DNA from: an uncultured Flammeovirgaceae bacterium
GTDB lineage: Bacteria > Bacteroidota > Bacteroidia > Cytophagales > Cyclobacteriaceae
Assembly: GCA_937899105.1 (NCBI GenBank)
Contig: CALBPF010000312.1
Coordinates: 1-43,228, forward strand
Direction: 5' to 3'
DNA length: 43,228 nucleotides
The position numbers and the translations under genes are program-made. Position 1 is the first letter of the stretch. Each line of letters opens with the position of its first letter. Positions 9,387-17,977 of this stretch are shown in pieces. The notes beneath the pieces are model-generated. The model was given only the letters and a program-made list of their open reading frames with translations, ran no database searches and was not told where the DNA came from.

Positions 9387-9438
9387 ATTAGTTATACAAA
9401 AGTAAATTATATATTATATTTACTTTTGCATAACTAAT
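9387..9438. promoter_or_regulatory. Long inverted repeat: likely PadR operator and divergent promoter
   Basis: Two 21-bp arms (9387-9407 and 9418-9438) are inverted copies with a single mismatch, separated by a 10-bp AT spacer. The core of each arm is CAAAAGTAAAT or its complement. Each arm contains TACTTTTG, a match to the Bacteroidota -7 box TAnnTTTG. On the + strand it is at 9421-9428, facing padR. On the - strand it is the complement of 9397-9404, facing the S41 gene. The site ends 3 nt before the padR start. A repressor bound here could occlude both promoters; this is inference, since no good -33 element is visible. Confidence 0.65.
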
Positions 9439-9441
9439 ATA

Positions 9442-9777
9442 ATGAACAAAGGAAATTATCTTGGTGAATTTGAAGAACTGATTTTGCTGGCCGTTGCCTC
9501 ATTAGAAAATAATGCTTATGGCGTATCTGTCATGAAATACATTGTTGAGGAGACAGGTAGGAGTGTCAACATAAGTGCGGTACATCAGGGACTGAAAAGA
9601 CTGCAACGAAAAGGCTTTGTACAATCGACCGTTGGTGGAGCAACCCAGGTGCGAGGGGGTAGGAGGAAACGGTTTTTTGAGCTCACCAATAGTGGTCGGG
9701 AAACACTACAGGAAATAATGAATCTTAAAATTCAACTTTATTTAAAAGTGCCATATTTCAACCTAAAACTCACCTGA
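9442..9777 (+). CDS. PadR family transcriptional regulator
   Basis: The 111-residue protein is a PadR-type winged helix (residues 5-95). LGEFEELILLAVASLENNAYGVSVMKYI is helix 1-2, ISAVHQGLKRLQRKGFV the recognition helix, and GGRRKRFFELTNSGRETL the wing. It has the short length usual for the PadR proteins paired with FtsX permeases in Bacteroidota. Its TGA overlaps the ATG of the permease by one base, so the two are translationally coupled. It most likely represses its own operon through the inverted repeat at 9387-9438; the signal is unknown. Confidence 0.9.
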   Translation: MNKGNYLGEFEELILLAVASLENNAYGVSVMKYIVEETGRSVNISAVHQGLKRLQRKGFVQSTVGGATQVRGGRRKRFFELTNSGRETLQEIMNLKIQLYLKVPYFNLKLT

Positions 9778-12413
9778 TGAGCGAACATCCACCAAAGTGG
9801 GCAGATGGCTTCTTAAAGTGGTACTGCGATCCTGAGTTTCTGGAAGAAATTCAGGGTGATGCTCACGAGTTATATTTTGAAAGACTGGAAAAGGAAGGAA
9901 AAATCCGTGCTGATTGGAAATACATCATTGATATTATTCGATTTTTTCGATGGTCGAATATCCATAAGATTAATAACGAACAAAGACCCAGTTACATGGA
10001 CGTGTTGTGGGGCTTGAATGTTAAAATGGCTTGGAGACACGCTGCCAGAAACAAGCTGGCATTTATCACTAAAACATTAACTCTTTCTATTAGCCTGGCG
10101 TTTGCGCTGCTTCTGACAGCTTTTATTATTCAAGAATATTCCTATGATCAGCATATCAAAGATTATGATAGAATTTATCGTGTAAGTACAAAGATCAAAA
10201 TTGGTGACGATGTTTTGAATTTTGGGGGCTCGCCTGAGGCCTTGGCACAGGTTCTGGTCGATGAGATTCCGGAAATTGAAAATGCCGGTTGGTACCAAGA
10301 TGAGCTTTTGAATTGGAGAACTGTATTTGAAGTAAATGAAAATAAATATACCAATGAAAATGCAATTGCAATTACTTCGAGCCTTGCTGAAATCCTTGAT
10401 ATCCGGTTTTTAATCGGAAGCCATGAAGCGCTGGACGAACCTTATACAATCGTTCTCACGGAATCTACCGCTAGAAAATTTTTTGGCTCAAAGGATGCGG
10501 TAGGAGAAACCGTCTATTTCATGGGTTTCCCACTTAATGTAGCGGGTATAGTGAGAGATCCGGTAGCTCCATCTCATCTTACTTATGATTTAATGCTGAG
10601 TCCTGAAGGACACGATGGCCTATTTTGTGAATGCTGGGATAATATCACCCCCTCCACTTACATCAAGCTGAATCACGGAACCAATATTCAACAGTTAAAA
10701 GCAAAGATTACTGAACTATTAGAGAGACATGAATTAGAAGTAGCAAAAGGTGTCCCGCTTTCGGATAAAGAAATAGTGTTGACCCCTATTATTGAAAACG
10801 TTGCAGATATTCATTTAGGGGATCCACTCGTTGAGGACATGGCAGTAAAACGAGATCCTACCAATCTGTACCTATTGGCGGCCATATTGCTTTTTTTTTA
10901 CCTTTCATGTTTTGCTAATTATCTCAGTCTTTCATTATCTGACATTACCGCCGGTTCAAAAAAACTCGGTGTTTTGCAGGTATTCGGTGGAGCAGCCGCA
11001 AGTGCAAGAGAAATAGTTTTATCAAATTCGCTCGTTATTTTACTGTTTGTCATCCCGTTAGCCGGTCTCTTTCTTTTATTGGGTAAAAATTATGCTCACT
11101 CTACGCTTAGCATTTCTTTAGAAATGGAAACATTCATTTCTGTTCCTTTTTTACTTGTATTGGGCCTATTGATGCTGGCGGTAATTCTTTTATTTAAAAT
11201 TAGCGTCCCTACTCTTGGCAGTACAAGTGGCATTCTCAAAATGCTGAAAGGTAGGTTTTTAGAAAACTATAGCGGCCTTCAAACGAAGCAGATATTAGCT
11301 GGAGCACAGCTTTCATTTTCAATTATTATGATAGCCCTTATGTTTCTTATTACCGATCAGTTTGAATTTATAAACTCAGCGTATAAGGGGTTTGAAGATC
11401 AAAATACATTGGTAATTAAAGTGCCAGACGGAAGCTTTTTAGAGACCAGGGAGCTGGAAGAGTCCCTTCAAAAGGTAACTGGAGTGCGTGAAGTAGCGTC
11501 CAGCTCCTTTTACACAGACAGGATTAAATGGAAAAACATATTCAATATCGATACAGATGCAGGAATCAAAAAGGCTATTGTAAGTTATGAATACTGGGGT
11601 TATGATTTTGTCGGGCTATTGGGCCTTAAGATTATTCAGGGCCGCGATTTTGATCCTAACAGAAAAACCGATTTATATGGGGCTTACCTCATAAATGAAA
11701 CTGCGGCCGACTTCTTTGGCTGGGAAAATCCAATTGGGAAACACATCTCGGGCCCACTGACTACCCGGATTCAACATGAGGGAACAGTAGTAGGTGTGGT
11801 AAAAGACTTTAATACCTCTTCACTTCATGAAAAGGTAGAGCCAATGATAGTTTTCGTTGGTACGGATGAGTGGTCTACAGAATACCTTTATGTCAAACTG
11901 GACCCATTAAAGCCGACAGCAGTAATAAGCCAAATTGAAAAAGAGTATCAGAATTACTTCAGTGAAACTCCTTTGGACTGGGAATATCTTGATACTCAAT
12001 TAGCCAACCTGTACCAGGAAGATTCGCAAGTAGCCTCTATTTTTGAAGTTGGATTGTTGATATCTATTTTAGTTTCCTGCTTACAGATATTTAATATGTC
12101 AGCCTTTCTTGTTCTTTTAAGGGCAAAGGAAATGGGAATTCGTAAAATTATCGGTGCAGCTCCACTTCATTTATTTGGTTTACATATCAAGAGCTTTATA
12201 AAGTTTACCTTTTTGGCTCTAATTATAGCCTGGCCATTAATTTACTTACTCTCCGGTTATTGGTTGAACAACTTTGCCTATCGTATAGATCTAAGTTTAT
12301 GGTACTTTTTAATACCAATGCTCATCACCGCAATTATCATCTTGATTACCTCTGGGTTCCACGGTATTAAAAACTCAAGAATCAACCCCATTGAAATCTT
12401 AAACCAGGAATAG
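9777..12413 (+). CDS. ABC transporter permease, MacB/FtsX type with permease prefix domain 2
   Basis: The 878-residue protein starts with a cytoplasmic helix-rich prefix (about residues 5-60, PKWADGFLKWYCDPEFLEEI), the permease prefix domain 2 found on Bacteroidota FtsX permeases next to PadR regulators. Two FtsX modules follow. Each has one TM (first at about 95-118; second at about 510-530), a periplasmic MacB_PCD-like domain, and three further TMs, for about eight TMs in all. The conserved ANYLSLSLSD and KEMGIRKIIGA segments mark the TM2-TM3 coupling loops. No ABC ATPase is encoded in the window, so the ATPase must be elsewhere. Family members are mechanotransmission or export permeases rather than simple channels. 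Confidence 0.9.
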   Translation: MSEHPPKWADGFLKWYCDPEFLEEIQGDAHELYFERLEKEGKIRADWKYIIDIIRFFRWSNIHKINNEQRPSYMDVLWGLNVKMAWRHAARNKLAFITKTLTLSISLAFALLLTAFIIQEYSYDQHIKDYDRIYRVSTKIKIGDDVLNFGGSPEALAQVLVDEIPEIENAGWYQDELLNWRTVFEVNENKYTNENAIAITSSLAEILDIRFLIGSHEALDEPYTIVLTESTARKFFGSKDAVGETVYFMGFPLNVAGIVRDPVAPSHLTYDLMLSPEGHDGLFCECWDNITPSTYIKLNHGTNIQQLKAKITELLERHELEVAKGVPLSDKEIVLTPIIENVADIHLGDPLVEDMAVKRDPTNLYLLAAILLFFYLSCFANYLSLSLSDITAGSKKLGVLQVFGGAAASAREIVLSNSLVILLFVIPLAGLFLLLGKNYAHSTLSISLEMETFISVPFLLVLGLLMLAVILLFKISVPTLGSTSGILKMLKGRFLENYSGLQTKQILAGAQLSFSIIMIALMFLITDQFEFINSAYKGFEDQNTLVIKVPDGSFLETRELEESLQKVTGVREVASSSFYTDRIKWKNIFNIDTDAGIKKAIVSYEYWGYDFVGLLGLKIIQGRDFDPNRKTDLYGAYLINETAADFFGWENPIGKHISGPLTTRIQHEGTVVGVVKDFNTSSLHEKVEPMIVFVGTDEWSTEYLYVKLDPLKPTAVISQIEKEYQNYFSETPLDWEYLDTQLANLYQEDSQVASIFEVGLLISILVSCLQIFNMSAFLVLLRAKEMGIRKIIGAAPLHLFGLHIKSFIKFTFLALIIAWPLIYLLSGYWLNNFAYRIDLSLWYFLIPMLITAIIILITSGFHGIKNSRINPIEILNQE

Positions 12414-12414
12414 T

Positions 12415-13692
12415 ATGAAACGAGAGCTTTTAGGGCTTACGATTCTGTTTGCTTTAATATATAGCATGAATGCATTATGCCAAATTAAGGACGACTATGC
12501 TATAGTTGGAAGAGTGATTGATGAGGCTACCGGCGCACCATTACCATTTGCTACGGTTTCCTTAAAGGATAAATCTGACGGAACAGTAACTAACCCTGAT
12601 GGAGAGTTCAACTTATTTCTATCTGAGTATAAACTGCACGAAGATACGCTGGTAGTCAGCCATATTGGTTATGCTAACACGTATATGCCTGTTAAGGAGG
12701 CTCTTAACACAGCACCTTTGCTATTTAGCTTAAGTGAGAACGTACTGGAATTGGAAGAGGTTCAAGTGCAGGTAGAGCGCCTGGATCCAAAACAAATTAT
12801 GCAAAGCAGTTATGATGCGTTAGGGAGCAATCATAATACACAACCCTTTATCTCTAAAGCTTTCTTCAGCAAGCACCGAGGTTTTGGATCCCGGACTACA
12901 AGCGAACCTTTCCGACAGAAATGAGAAGCGAAAAATGTTTTACTTAAAGGGGTCCGAGCAAGTAACAATTATATCAACAAGCTTTTAACACCTGTATTGG
13001 ATCGCCATAATTTCCTTCGACTCGGGCTAGAACACAACTTTTGGGCGAGAAAGATGAAGAGTGATTTGCTTGATCCAAAGAAAGAGTATCAGTTGGAAGA
13101 TGTTGTTTTTAAAAATGAACTGCCGCTTTATGTTGTCAGCGCTACGGATACAGCTGCTAAAGATGCTCTGGCCGAGCAGCACAAAGATATGCGTTTTGAG
13201 TATACCCATCGGTACTATGTTGATATTGAGACGTATGCTATTCACAAAATAGAATATACAGAAAGACCGTTAGAAGGCATCTATGTAGGTATTGAAGGTC
13301 CCTACCCCGGCGATACATTGTTTTATAGCAAGAAGGGATGGAGTGGAATTTATGAATTTGACCGGTACGAGAAGAAAATGTATTTGCGCTACTACAATAT
13401 GAACTATGCTTTTGATGTTGTGAATAGTAAAAGCAAAAGTGTTTATCTGGATGTGAAATTCAACAACGTGTTCATTGTAACCTCTATCGAAACCGACAAA
13501 GTCAAAAAACCGAAAGGTATAAAGATGAATAGAAACAAATCTATTGTCCGGCAGGCGACGACTTATGAACCATCATTTTGGGAAAATCAGAGCAGTGCTA
13601 GACTTGTTCCGCTTACGCAGAAGCAGATAAGTGGTTTGGAACGGGGATCACCTTTAGAGGAACAGTTTAGCAGTACCCCAAATAATAAATGA
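12415..13692 (+). pseudogene. Broken carboxypeptidase-like regulatory domain protein
   Basis: The first 169 codons (12415-12924) encode a signal peptide ending LCQ and a CarboxypepD_reg-like domain (VGRVIDEATGAPLPFATVSL...DGEFNLF). The same frame resumes after the TGA at 12922-12924 and runs to 13692 (from LLKGVRASNNYINKLL), with the size and layout of the C-terminal part of this family. Between them, 12882-12935 reads sensibly only in another frame (FWIPDYKRTFPTEMRSE). About a dozen codons also seem missing after KAFFS. The likely lesion is an internal deletion with a shift near 12880, plus one extra A in the A-run at 12931-12935. The ATG follows the permease stop after 1 nt, so it was the third gene of the padR operon. 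Sequencing error is a weaker alternative. Confidence 0.7.
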
Positions 13693-13737
13693 TTAAATGC
13701 ACGTTATGTAAAAAATGTATCCTTGAGATACTACAAA

Positions 13738-15165
13738 ATGAATAGAGTTGGCTTAGTCTCCCGATTCTATATTTGGCTTTGCTTATTAGTTTTTATTTTC
13801 TCCATTACCGATGTTTTAGGGCAGAAAAGAAAGGGTAGATTTCAGGACAGAGACTTGCAGATTTCCCTGGTTCCGGGTGTCAGCACCAACGGTCTACAGT
13901 CAGGGTGGTACTTTAATAAATTCTCTATCAACCTATTTTCGGGGATGTCTGCGTCATCTCAACATTTGGAGATTGCCGGAATATCCAACTCCAATATTCT
14001 GTCCGGTTCGGGCATCCAAATAGCAGGTATCGCCAATGTAGTGGGTACAAATAGCTTTGTAAATCTGACGATTTCTGAAGAACGCGAGCGAATGAAGCAG
14101 GAATTGGACAAACCCATGATGCACGGGATACAACTTTCCGGACTTGTGAATTTGGTACGTGGAGATGTCTCGGGAATTCAAATCACAGGTGGATTCAACC
14201 AATCTTACGGCTCAATGACAGGATTTGAACTGGCGGGTTTAGGCAATGTTATTTATGGCAATCTGATTGGGGCTCAATTGTCAGGTCTCTTCAATATTGC
14301 CAGCAGATCCGTTTCCGGGATGCAGATCTCAGTATTAGGTAACGTAACCAGAGGGCCATTGGGAGGTACTCAAATCGGTTTTTACAATAAAAATCAGGGC
14401 ATGTCAGGTAAAAACATAAACCCGCCGACAAAAGCGAGAAGTCTGCAATTGGGGTTATTCAACTTTTCCAAAACCATGGGAGGTACTCAAATAGGGTTGC
14501 TCAATGTGGCAAAGGAAATGTCCGGTACCCAAATTGGGTTGATCAATATTTTTAGTAAACGACCTCCAAAAAAAGCTTCTAAAAGTGGGGCGCCTATCGG
14601 TTTATTGAATTTTGGATCCAGAGGACATTTTACACGCTTATCCTACAATGATCAATTTGTATATAATATCGAAAGATCAACAGGAAATTGCTCTAATTGC
14701 TCAGATACACAGTATGGCGAGCCACTTAACGCCAGGTATAAGAAGTTTAACCAAAACAGTATCATAGCCAGCTACAACCCTTCCGGAAGGCAGTCTTCCC
14801 ATGGTTATTGGGCTTTAGGGTGGCGTTTTGAACGGTTGATGTATGTAAAGTTTACCAACTTCCCTAAGCGCAATGGTCCTCAAAATGGCGCACACTTTTT
14901 GGCCTGGGGAGTAGGAGTCCAGCATGTAAATTGGACCAGAGAATTTCATGCAGAATTGAGCCTGTTGACCTCCATCCAGGCGAGTTACGGAAAGCGTGTT
15001 AATTTATTGGGTTCAAGGTATTTGTACCTTACGGCAAGACTTAATGGTTACGCCTACGAAAATCGGGACTTTCAACTTGACCAACCCCTGACGTTTTTCA
15101 CGCATAACTCCGACGACATGAATTACAGGGTTTGGCCAGGTTATACCATTGGCATACAAATTTAA
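13738..15165 (+). CDS. Secreted surface-repeat protein, LA_2272-like
   Basis: The start at ATG 13738 is preferred to the upstream TTG at 13723 because it gives a standard signal peptide (MNRVGLVSRFYIWLCL..., cleavage after VLG-Q). The 475-residue product carries, in about residues 80-300, many short degenerate beta repeats of the form G-x-Q-(I/L)-(S/G)-G-L-x-N. Examples are GIQLSGLVNLVRGDVSGIQI, GAQLSGLFNIASRSVSG and GTQIGLLNVAKEMSGTQIG. This pattern matches the LA_2272-type surface repeat described in spirochaetes and Bacteroidota. The C-terminal 180 residues alternate polar and hydrophobic strands and may form an outer-membrane or solenoid domain. Function is unknown. It starts 45 bp after the broken carboxypeptidase-like gene, so it may share the padR operon transcript. 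Confidence 0.7.
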   Translation: MNRVGLVSRFYIWLCLLVFIFSITDVLGQKRKGRFQDRDLQISLVPGVSTNGLQSGWYFNKFSINLFSGMSASSQHLEIAGISNSNILSGSGIQIAGIANVVGTNSFVNLTISEERERMKQELDKPMMHGIQLSGLVNLVRGDVSGIQITGGFNQSYGSMTGFELAGLGNVIYGNLIGAQLSGLFNIASRSVSGMQISVLGNVTRGPLGGTQIGFYNKNQGMSGKNINPPTKARSLQLGLFNFSKTMGGTQIGLLNVAKEMSGTQIGLINIFSKRPPKKASKSGAPIGLLNFGSRGHFTRLSYNDQFVYNIERSTGNCSNCSDTQYGEPLNARYKKFNQNSIIASYNPSGRQSSHGYWALGWRFERLMYVKFTNFPKRNGPQNGAHFLAWGVGVQHVNWTREFHAELSLLTSIQASYGKRVNLLGSRYLYLTARLNGYAYENRDFQLDQPLTFFTHNSDDMNYRVWPGYTIGIQI

Positions 15166-15171
15166 TTTGTA

Positions 15172-15189
15172 CTCAAATCCGGTTTTGAA
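15172..15189 (+). repeat. 18-bp dyad repeat, copy 2 (CTCAAATCCGGTTTTGAA)
   Basis: The last base differs from the consensus. It starts 7 nt after the stop of the surface-repeat gene and lies 36 nt before the serine hydrolase start at 15225. Confidence 0.8.
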
Positions 15190-15224
15190 TAGATTCCTAA
15201 CGAGCGCTTTTACTGCTTTGAGTA

Positions 15225-16262
15225 ATGTTGCGCGCAACTGTACTCATTTGTCTGTTTAGCTGGCCCCTTTGTGCTCAAACTGATTTTTCGAAGTTGGATG
15301 CCATCTTGGCTGATTACAAGGAATCAGATGCCTTTAATGGTACTATTTTAATTGCTCATGATGGCAAGGTAACTTATAGTAGGAGCCTTGGGTACGCTGA
15401 TTTCCCCAATCAAATTCCTCTGGATAAAACCACCCCAATGCATCTGGCTTCTATTTCTAAAGGCTTTACCACCCTATGTATTATGATCCTGAAAGAGAGA
15501 GGACTGCTACATTATGAGGATGAAGCCAAGAACTATTTAGAGGATTTTCCCTATGATCAAATGACCATAAGACACTTGATGACCAGTACGAGCGGACTAA
15601 AGCGGCTATACAATAAGGCAACTGATGGGGATGATGTGGTTGCCATTGATGATATGGTTCGCTTTATTGTATCCAAAAAGCCAAAATTACAATTCAAGCC
15701 CGGAGATGAATTCCTGTCGAGCATTGTGGGGTATTGCCTGCTGGCCGCAGTTATTGAAAAAGTGTCGGGGAAACGTTTCGATCAGTTTCTGGCAGATGAA
15801 ATTTTTAACTCTTTAGAGATGGGTAATACATTCCTTTTGACCAATGAAAATCGGAATCGATTCAAGGCGATTAGCTATGATGCCAAGAGTAAAGAAAAAG
15901 AATGGTTTTTAGGATCGTACAGCGGAGGAGTGGGGATTTACTCCTCGGCGGAAGACTTGCTTAAATGGGATCAGGCACTCTACTCGGAAGTGCTGGTTTC
16001 AAAGGAGACACTTGCTGTAGCATTTGAGCCCTTCGTATACAATGATGGAACGGCTAGTCACGTAACGATGGGAGGCTGGATGCGATGGAAAGGACAGGAA
16101 AACCTGATCTTTAAAAACGGAGACTGGGTAGCCAATAATGCGATTCTATTTAGAGATATAGAAAGGAAGGTTATCATCATTATAATGAATAACCGGCAAA
16201 ACAAGATCTCAAAGTTTGATTTGATGGATGAGATCCTTCCGGTATTAGGCTATTCAATTTAA
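15225..16262 (+). CDS. Serine hydrolase, beta-lactamase fold, with degenerate active site
   Basis: The 345-residue protein has a signal peptide (about residues 1-17, ending LCAQ). The nucleophile motif S76-I-S-K79 is intact and so is the MTSTSGL loop. The segment that aligns with the usual Y-x-N (normally ..YSN.GY.LL) reads FLSSIVGYCLLAAVIEK, so both the Tyr and Asn are replaced. A K297-N-G299 triplet sits where KTG/HxG is expected. The enzyme may use another base, or it may be a non-hydrolysing binding protein. Its stop is 4 bp before the ATG of an S41 peptidase, so the two are probably co-transcribed. It follows a copy of the 18-bp dyad. Confidence 0.85.
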   Translation: MLRATVLICLFSWPLCAQTDFSKLDAILADYKESDAFNGTILIAHDGKVTYSRSLGYADFPNQIPLDKTTPMHLASISKGFTTLCIMILKERGLLHYEDEAKNYLEDFPYDQMTIRHLMTSTSGLKRLYNKATDGDDVVAIDDMVRFIVSKKPKLQFKPGDEFLSSIVGYCLLAAVIEKVSGKRFDQFLADEIFNSLEMGNTFLLTNENRNRFKAISYDAKSKEKEWFLGSYSGGVGIYSSAEDLLKWDQALYSEVLVSKETLAVAFEPFVYNDGTASHVTMGGWMRWKGQENLIFKNGDWVANNAILFRDIERKVIIIIMNNRQNKISKFDLMDEILPVLGYSI

Positions 16263-16266
16263 AATC

Positions 16267-17781
16267 ATGACGTTAGATCATTCCTACAAAAATTGTCTGG
16301 CAGTTGGCATGCTTAGTTCATTTTTGGTTATTCTGATTTTTGGTTCTTTCCAATGTTTTGCTCAGAGCGACCGAATCATTTCCAGTCAAGAACTGCAGCA
16401 GGACTTTTGGGTTTATAGAAAATCCTTGGAGGAAGCCCACCCCGGACTTTATTGGTATAAGACTAAGACCCAGATGGACTCCATATTCGATTCAGCGCGG
16501 GAACAGTTGGATCAGCCTATGTCGGAAAGGAACTTCTTTTCCTTGCTCTCTTGGACAACCGCAAGAATTGGTTGTCTGCATACTTACATGAAAGGATCTA
16601 AGGCTTTTGAGAAAGCTAATATCAATCCGGAAGCCCGTCCCTTTCCGTTTGATATTATCATTGATCAGGATCGAATGTTTATTCATCATAACCTTAGCAA
16701 TGATTTATCAATACCCGATGGAGTAGCGATCACTTCTATTAATGGTCAGGAAACAAGCCTTCTCATCAGATTTCTGACTGAGAGAATCCCAAATGACGGT
16801 TTTGGTGATCATTGGTCAAGATATGTTTTGGAACGTAGCTTCAGGTATTTCTACCATGTATTATTAGGTGCTTCCGAGTCCTTTGAAATAACATTGAAAA
16901 ATGCCGGTGGAAAGGAATGGGCTGCAACGGCGCCTGGAAGACTTGAAAAGGAACGTTCTAAAATTATCAGAGAACGTTATCCAAATAGTGTTCTTGAAGA
17001 CCCCGTTATCTCACTTAAATTTGACGAGCAGACCAATAGCGCGATACTCAGAGTTACACGTTTTGACAATTGGAAAATAGGCAAGAAAAAATACAAGTTC
17101 AGGAAAGTGTTGAAAGAAAAAATGAAAGAGGTTTTAGCTTCTGAAGTTGCTAATCTCGTGCTCGATGTCGGAGACCACGGAGGTGGTAATGAGCTCTGGG
17201 GTTTGGAACTCTTGTCTTATTTTTTGGATGAACCTTACACCGCCTATCAAGCGGTTGAGTTTAAAACCTTCAATTATGATATCAGCAAAAAATACAGCAG
17301 CACGTCATGGCTGGAAATGAACCTTGTAAAGCTGATCCTGAACTTTGAAAAGTCGGATTCAACAATAAATTGGAAAAACTATAAAGGGGTGAAACCTTAC
17401 CCTCCACGAAAGCAGCAGTTTAAGGGTAATCTTTATTTGCTGATAGGAGGTTCGACGGCTTCAGCCACTTCTGACTTTGCTGCATGGGTAAAAGAACTAG
17501 ACCTGGCAACCATTGTAGGAACGGAAACCGGGGGCTCTTACTTAGGCAACACGAGCAATTGGGAGTTTATGATTGAGCTGCCACAAACAAAGTTAAGGCT
17601 ACATCTTCCATTGGCCCGTTACCTCATAAACGGTGAAACAAAAGAACTAGGAAGAGGCGTAATTCCGGATTACATTGTTCCAACCACTACCCAAGACAAA
17701 CTGAATGATATTGACACTCAGTTGAAATATACACTTCAACTTATTCGTAACAATACAAGTGCGGGAGTACTCACAAAATAG
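16267..17781 (+). CDS. Secreted S41 family peptidase (paralogue of 7882-9342)
   Basis: The 504-residue protein has a signal peptide with a long n-region (cleavage about residue 33, CFAQS). Met15 (16309) is an equally good start. The N-terminal lobe has HPGLYWY and the candidate catalytic His in IGCLH105TY. A PDZ-like segment precedes the S41 core. The nucleophile Ser lies in GGSTASATSDFAAW, followed by VGTETGGSYLGNTS. The CtpA-type Lys is absent, as in other tricorn/IRBP-type members. The C-terminal TQDKLNDIDTQLKYTLQLI matches the tail of the paralogue. It is tightly coupled (4-bp gap) to the upstream beta-lactamase-fold gene, suggesting that the two act on related periplasmic or extracellular substrates. 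Confidence 0.88.
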   Translation: MTLDHSYKNCLAVGMLSSFLVILIFGSFQCFAQSDRIISSQELQQDFWVYRKSLEEAHPGLYWYKTKTQMDSIFDSAREQLDQPMSERNFFSLLSWTTARIGCLHTYMKGSKAFEKANINPEARPFPFDIIIDQDRMFIHHNLSNDLSIPDGVAITSINGQETSLLIRFLTERIPNDGFGDHWSRYVLERSFRYFYHVLLGASESFEITLKNAGGKEWAATAPGRLEKERSKIIRERYPNSVLEDPVISLKFDEQTNSAILRVTRFDNWKIGKKKYKFRKVLKEKMKEVLASEVANLVLDVGDHGGGNELWGLELLSYFLDEPYTAYQAVEFKTFNYDISKKYSSTSWLEMNLVKLILNFEKSDSTINWKNYKGVKPYPPRKQQFKGNLYLLIGGSTASATSDFAAWVKELDLATIVGTETGGSYLGNTSNWEFMIELPQTKLRLHLPLARYLINGETKELGRGVIPDYIVPTTTQDKLNDIDTQLKYTLQLIRNNTSAGVLTK

Positions 17782-17806
17782 AAATTGAATATCACCAAAA
17801 CCTCTT

Positions 17807-17824
17807 CTCAAATCCGGTTTTGAG
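17807..17824 (+). repeat. 18-bp dyad repeat, copy 3 (CTCAAATCCGGTTTTGAG)
   Basis: This copy matches the consensus exactly. It starts 26 nt after the S41 stop codon and lies 153 nt before the start of the broken serine hydrolase at 17978. Confidence 0.8.
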
Positions 17825-17977
17825 ATGATCTTGGTGCGGAAGACGAGCATATTTGACTTTTTTAAACAACGTTGAATCATTCATTATTATGTTGAGTTCT
17901 GGCGCCATTTACAATTTTAGTTACAGAATTTTAGAAGGAATTGACATCCGCCAATAATGAGGAAATAAAGCTCATAG

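Noticed and set aside
13723..13737. TTG 13723 as the start of the surface-repeat protein
   Set aside because: ATG 13738 gives a normal signal peptide without five extra residues and uses a common start codon.
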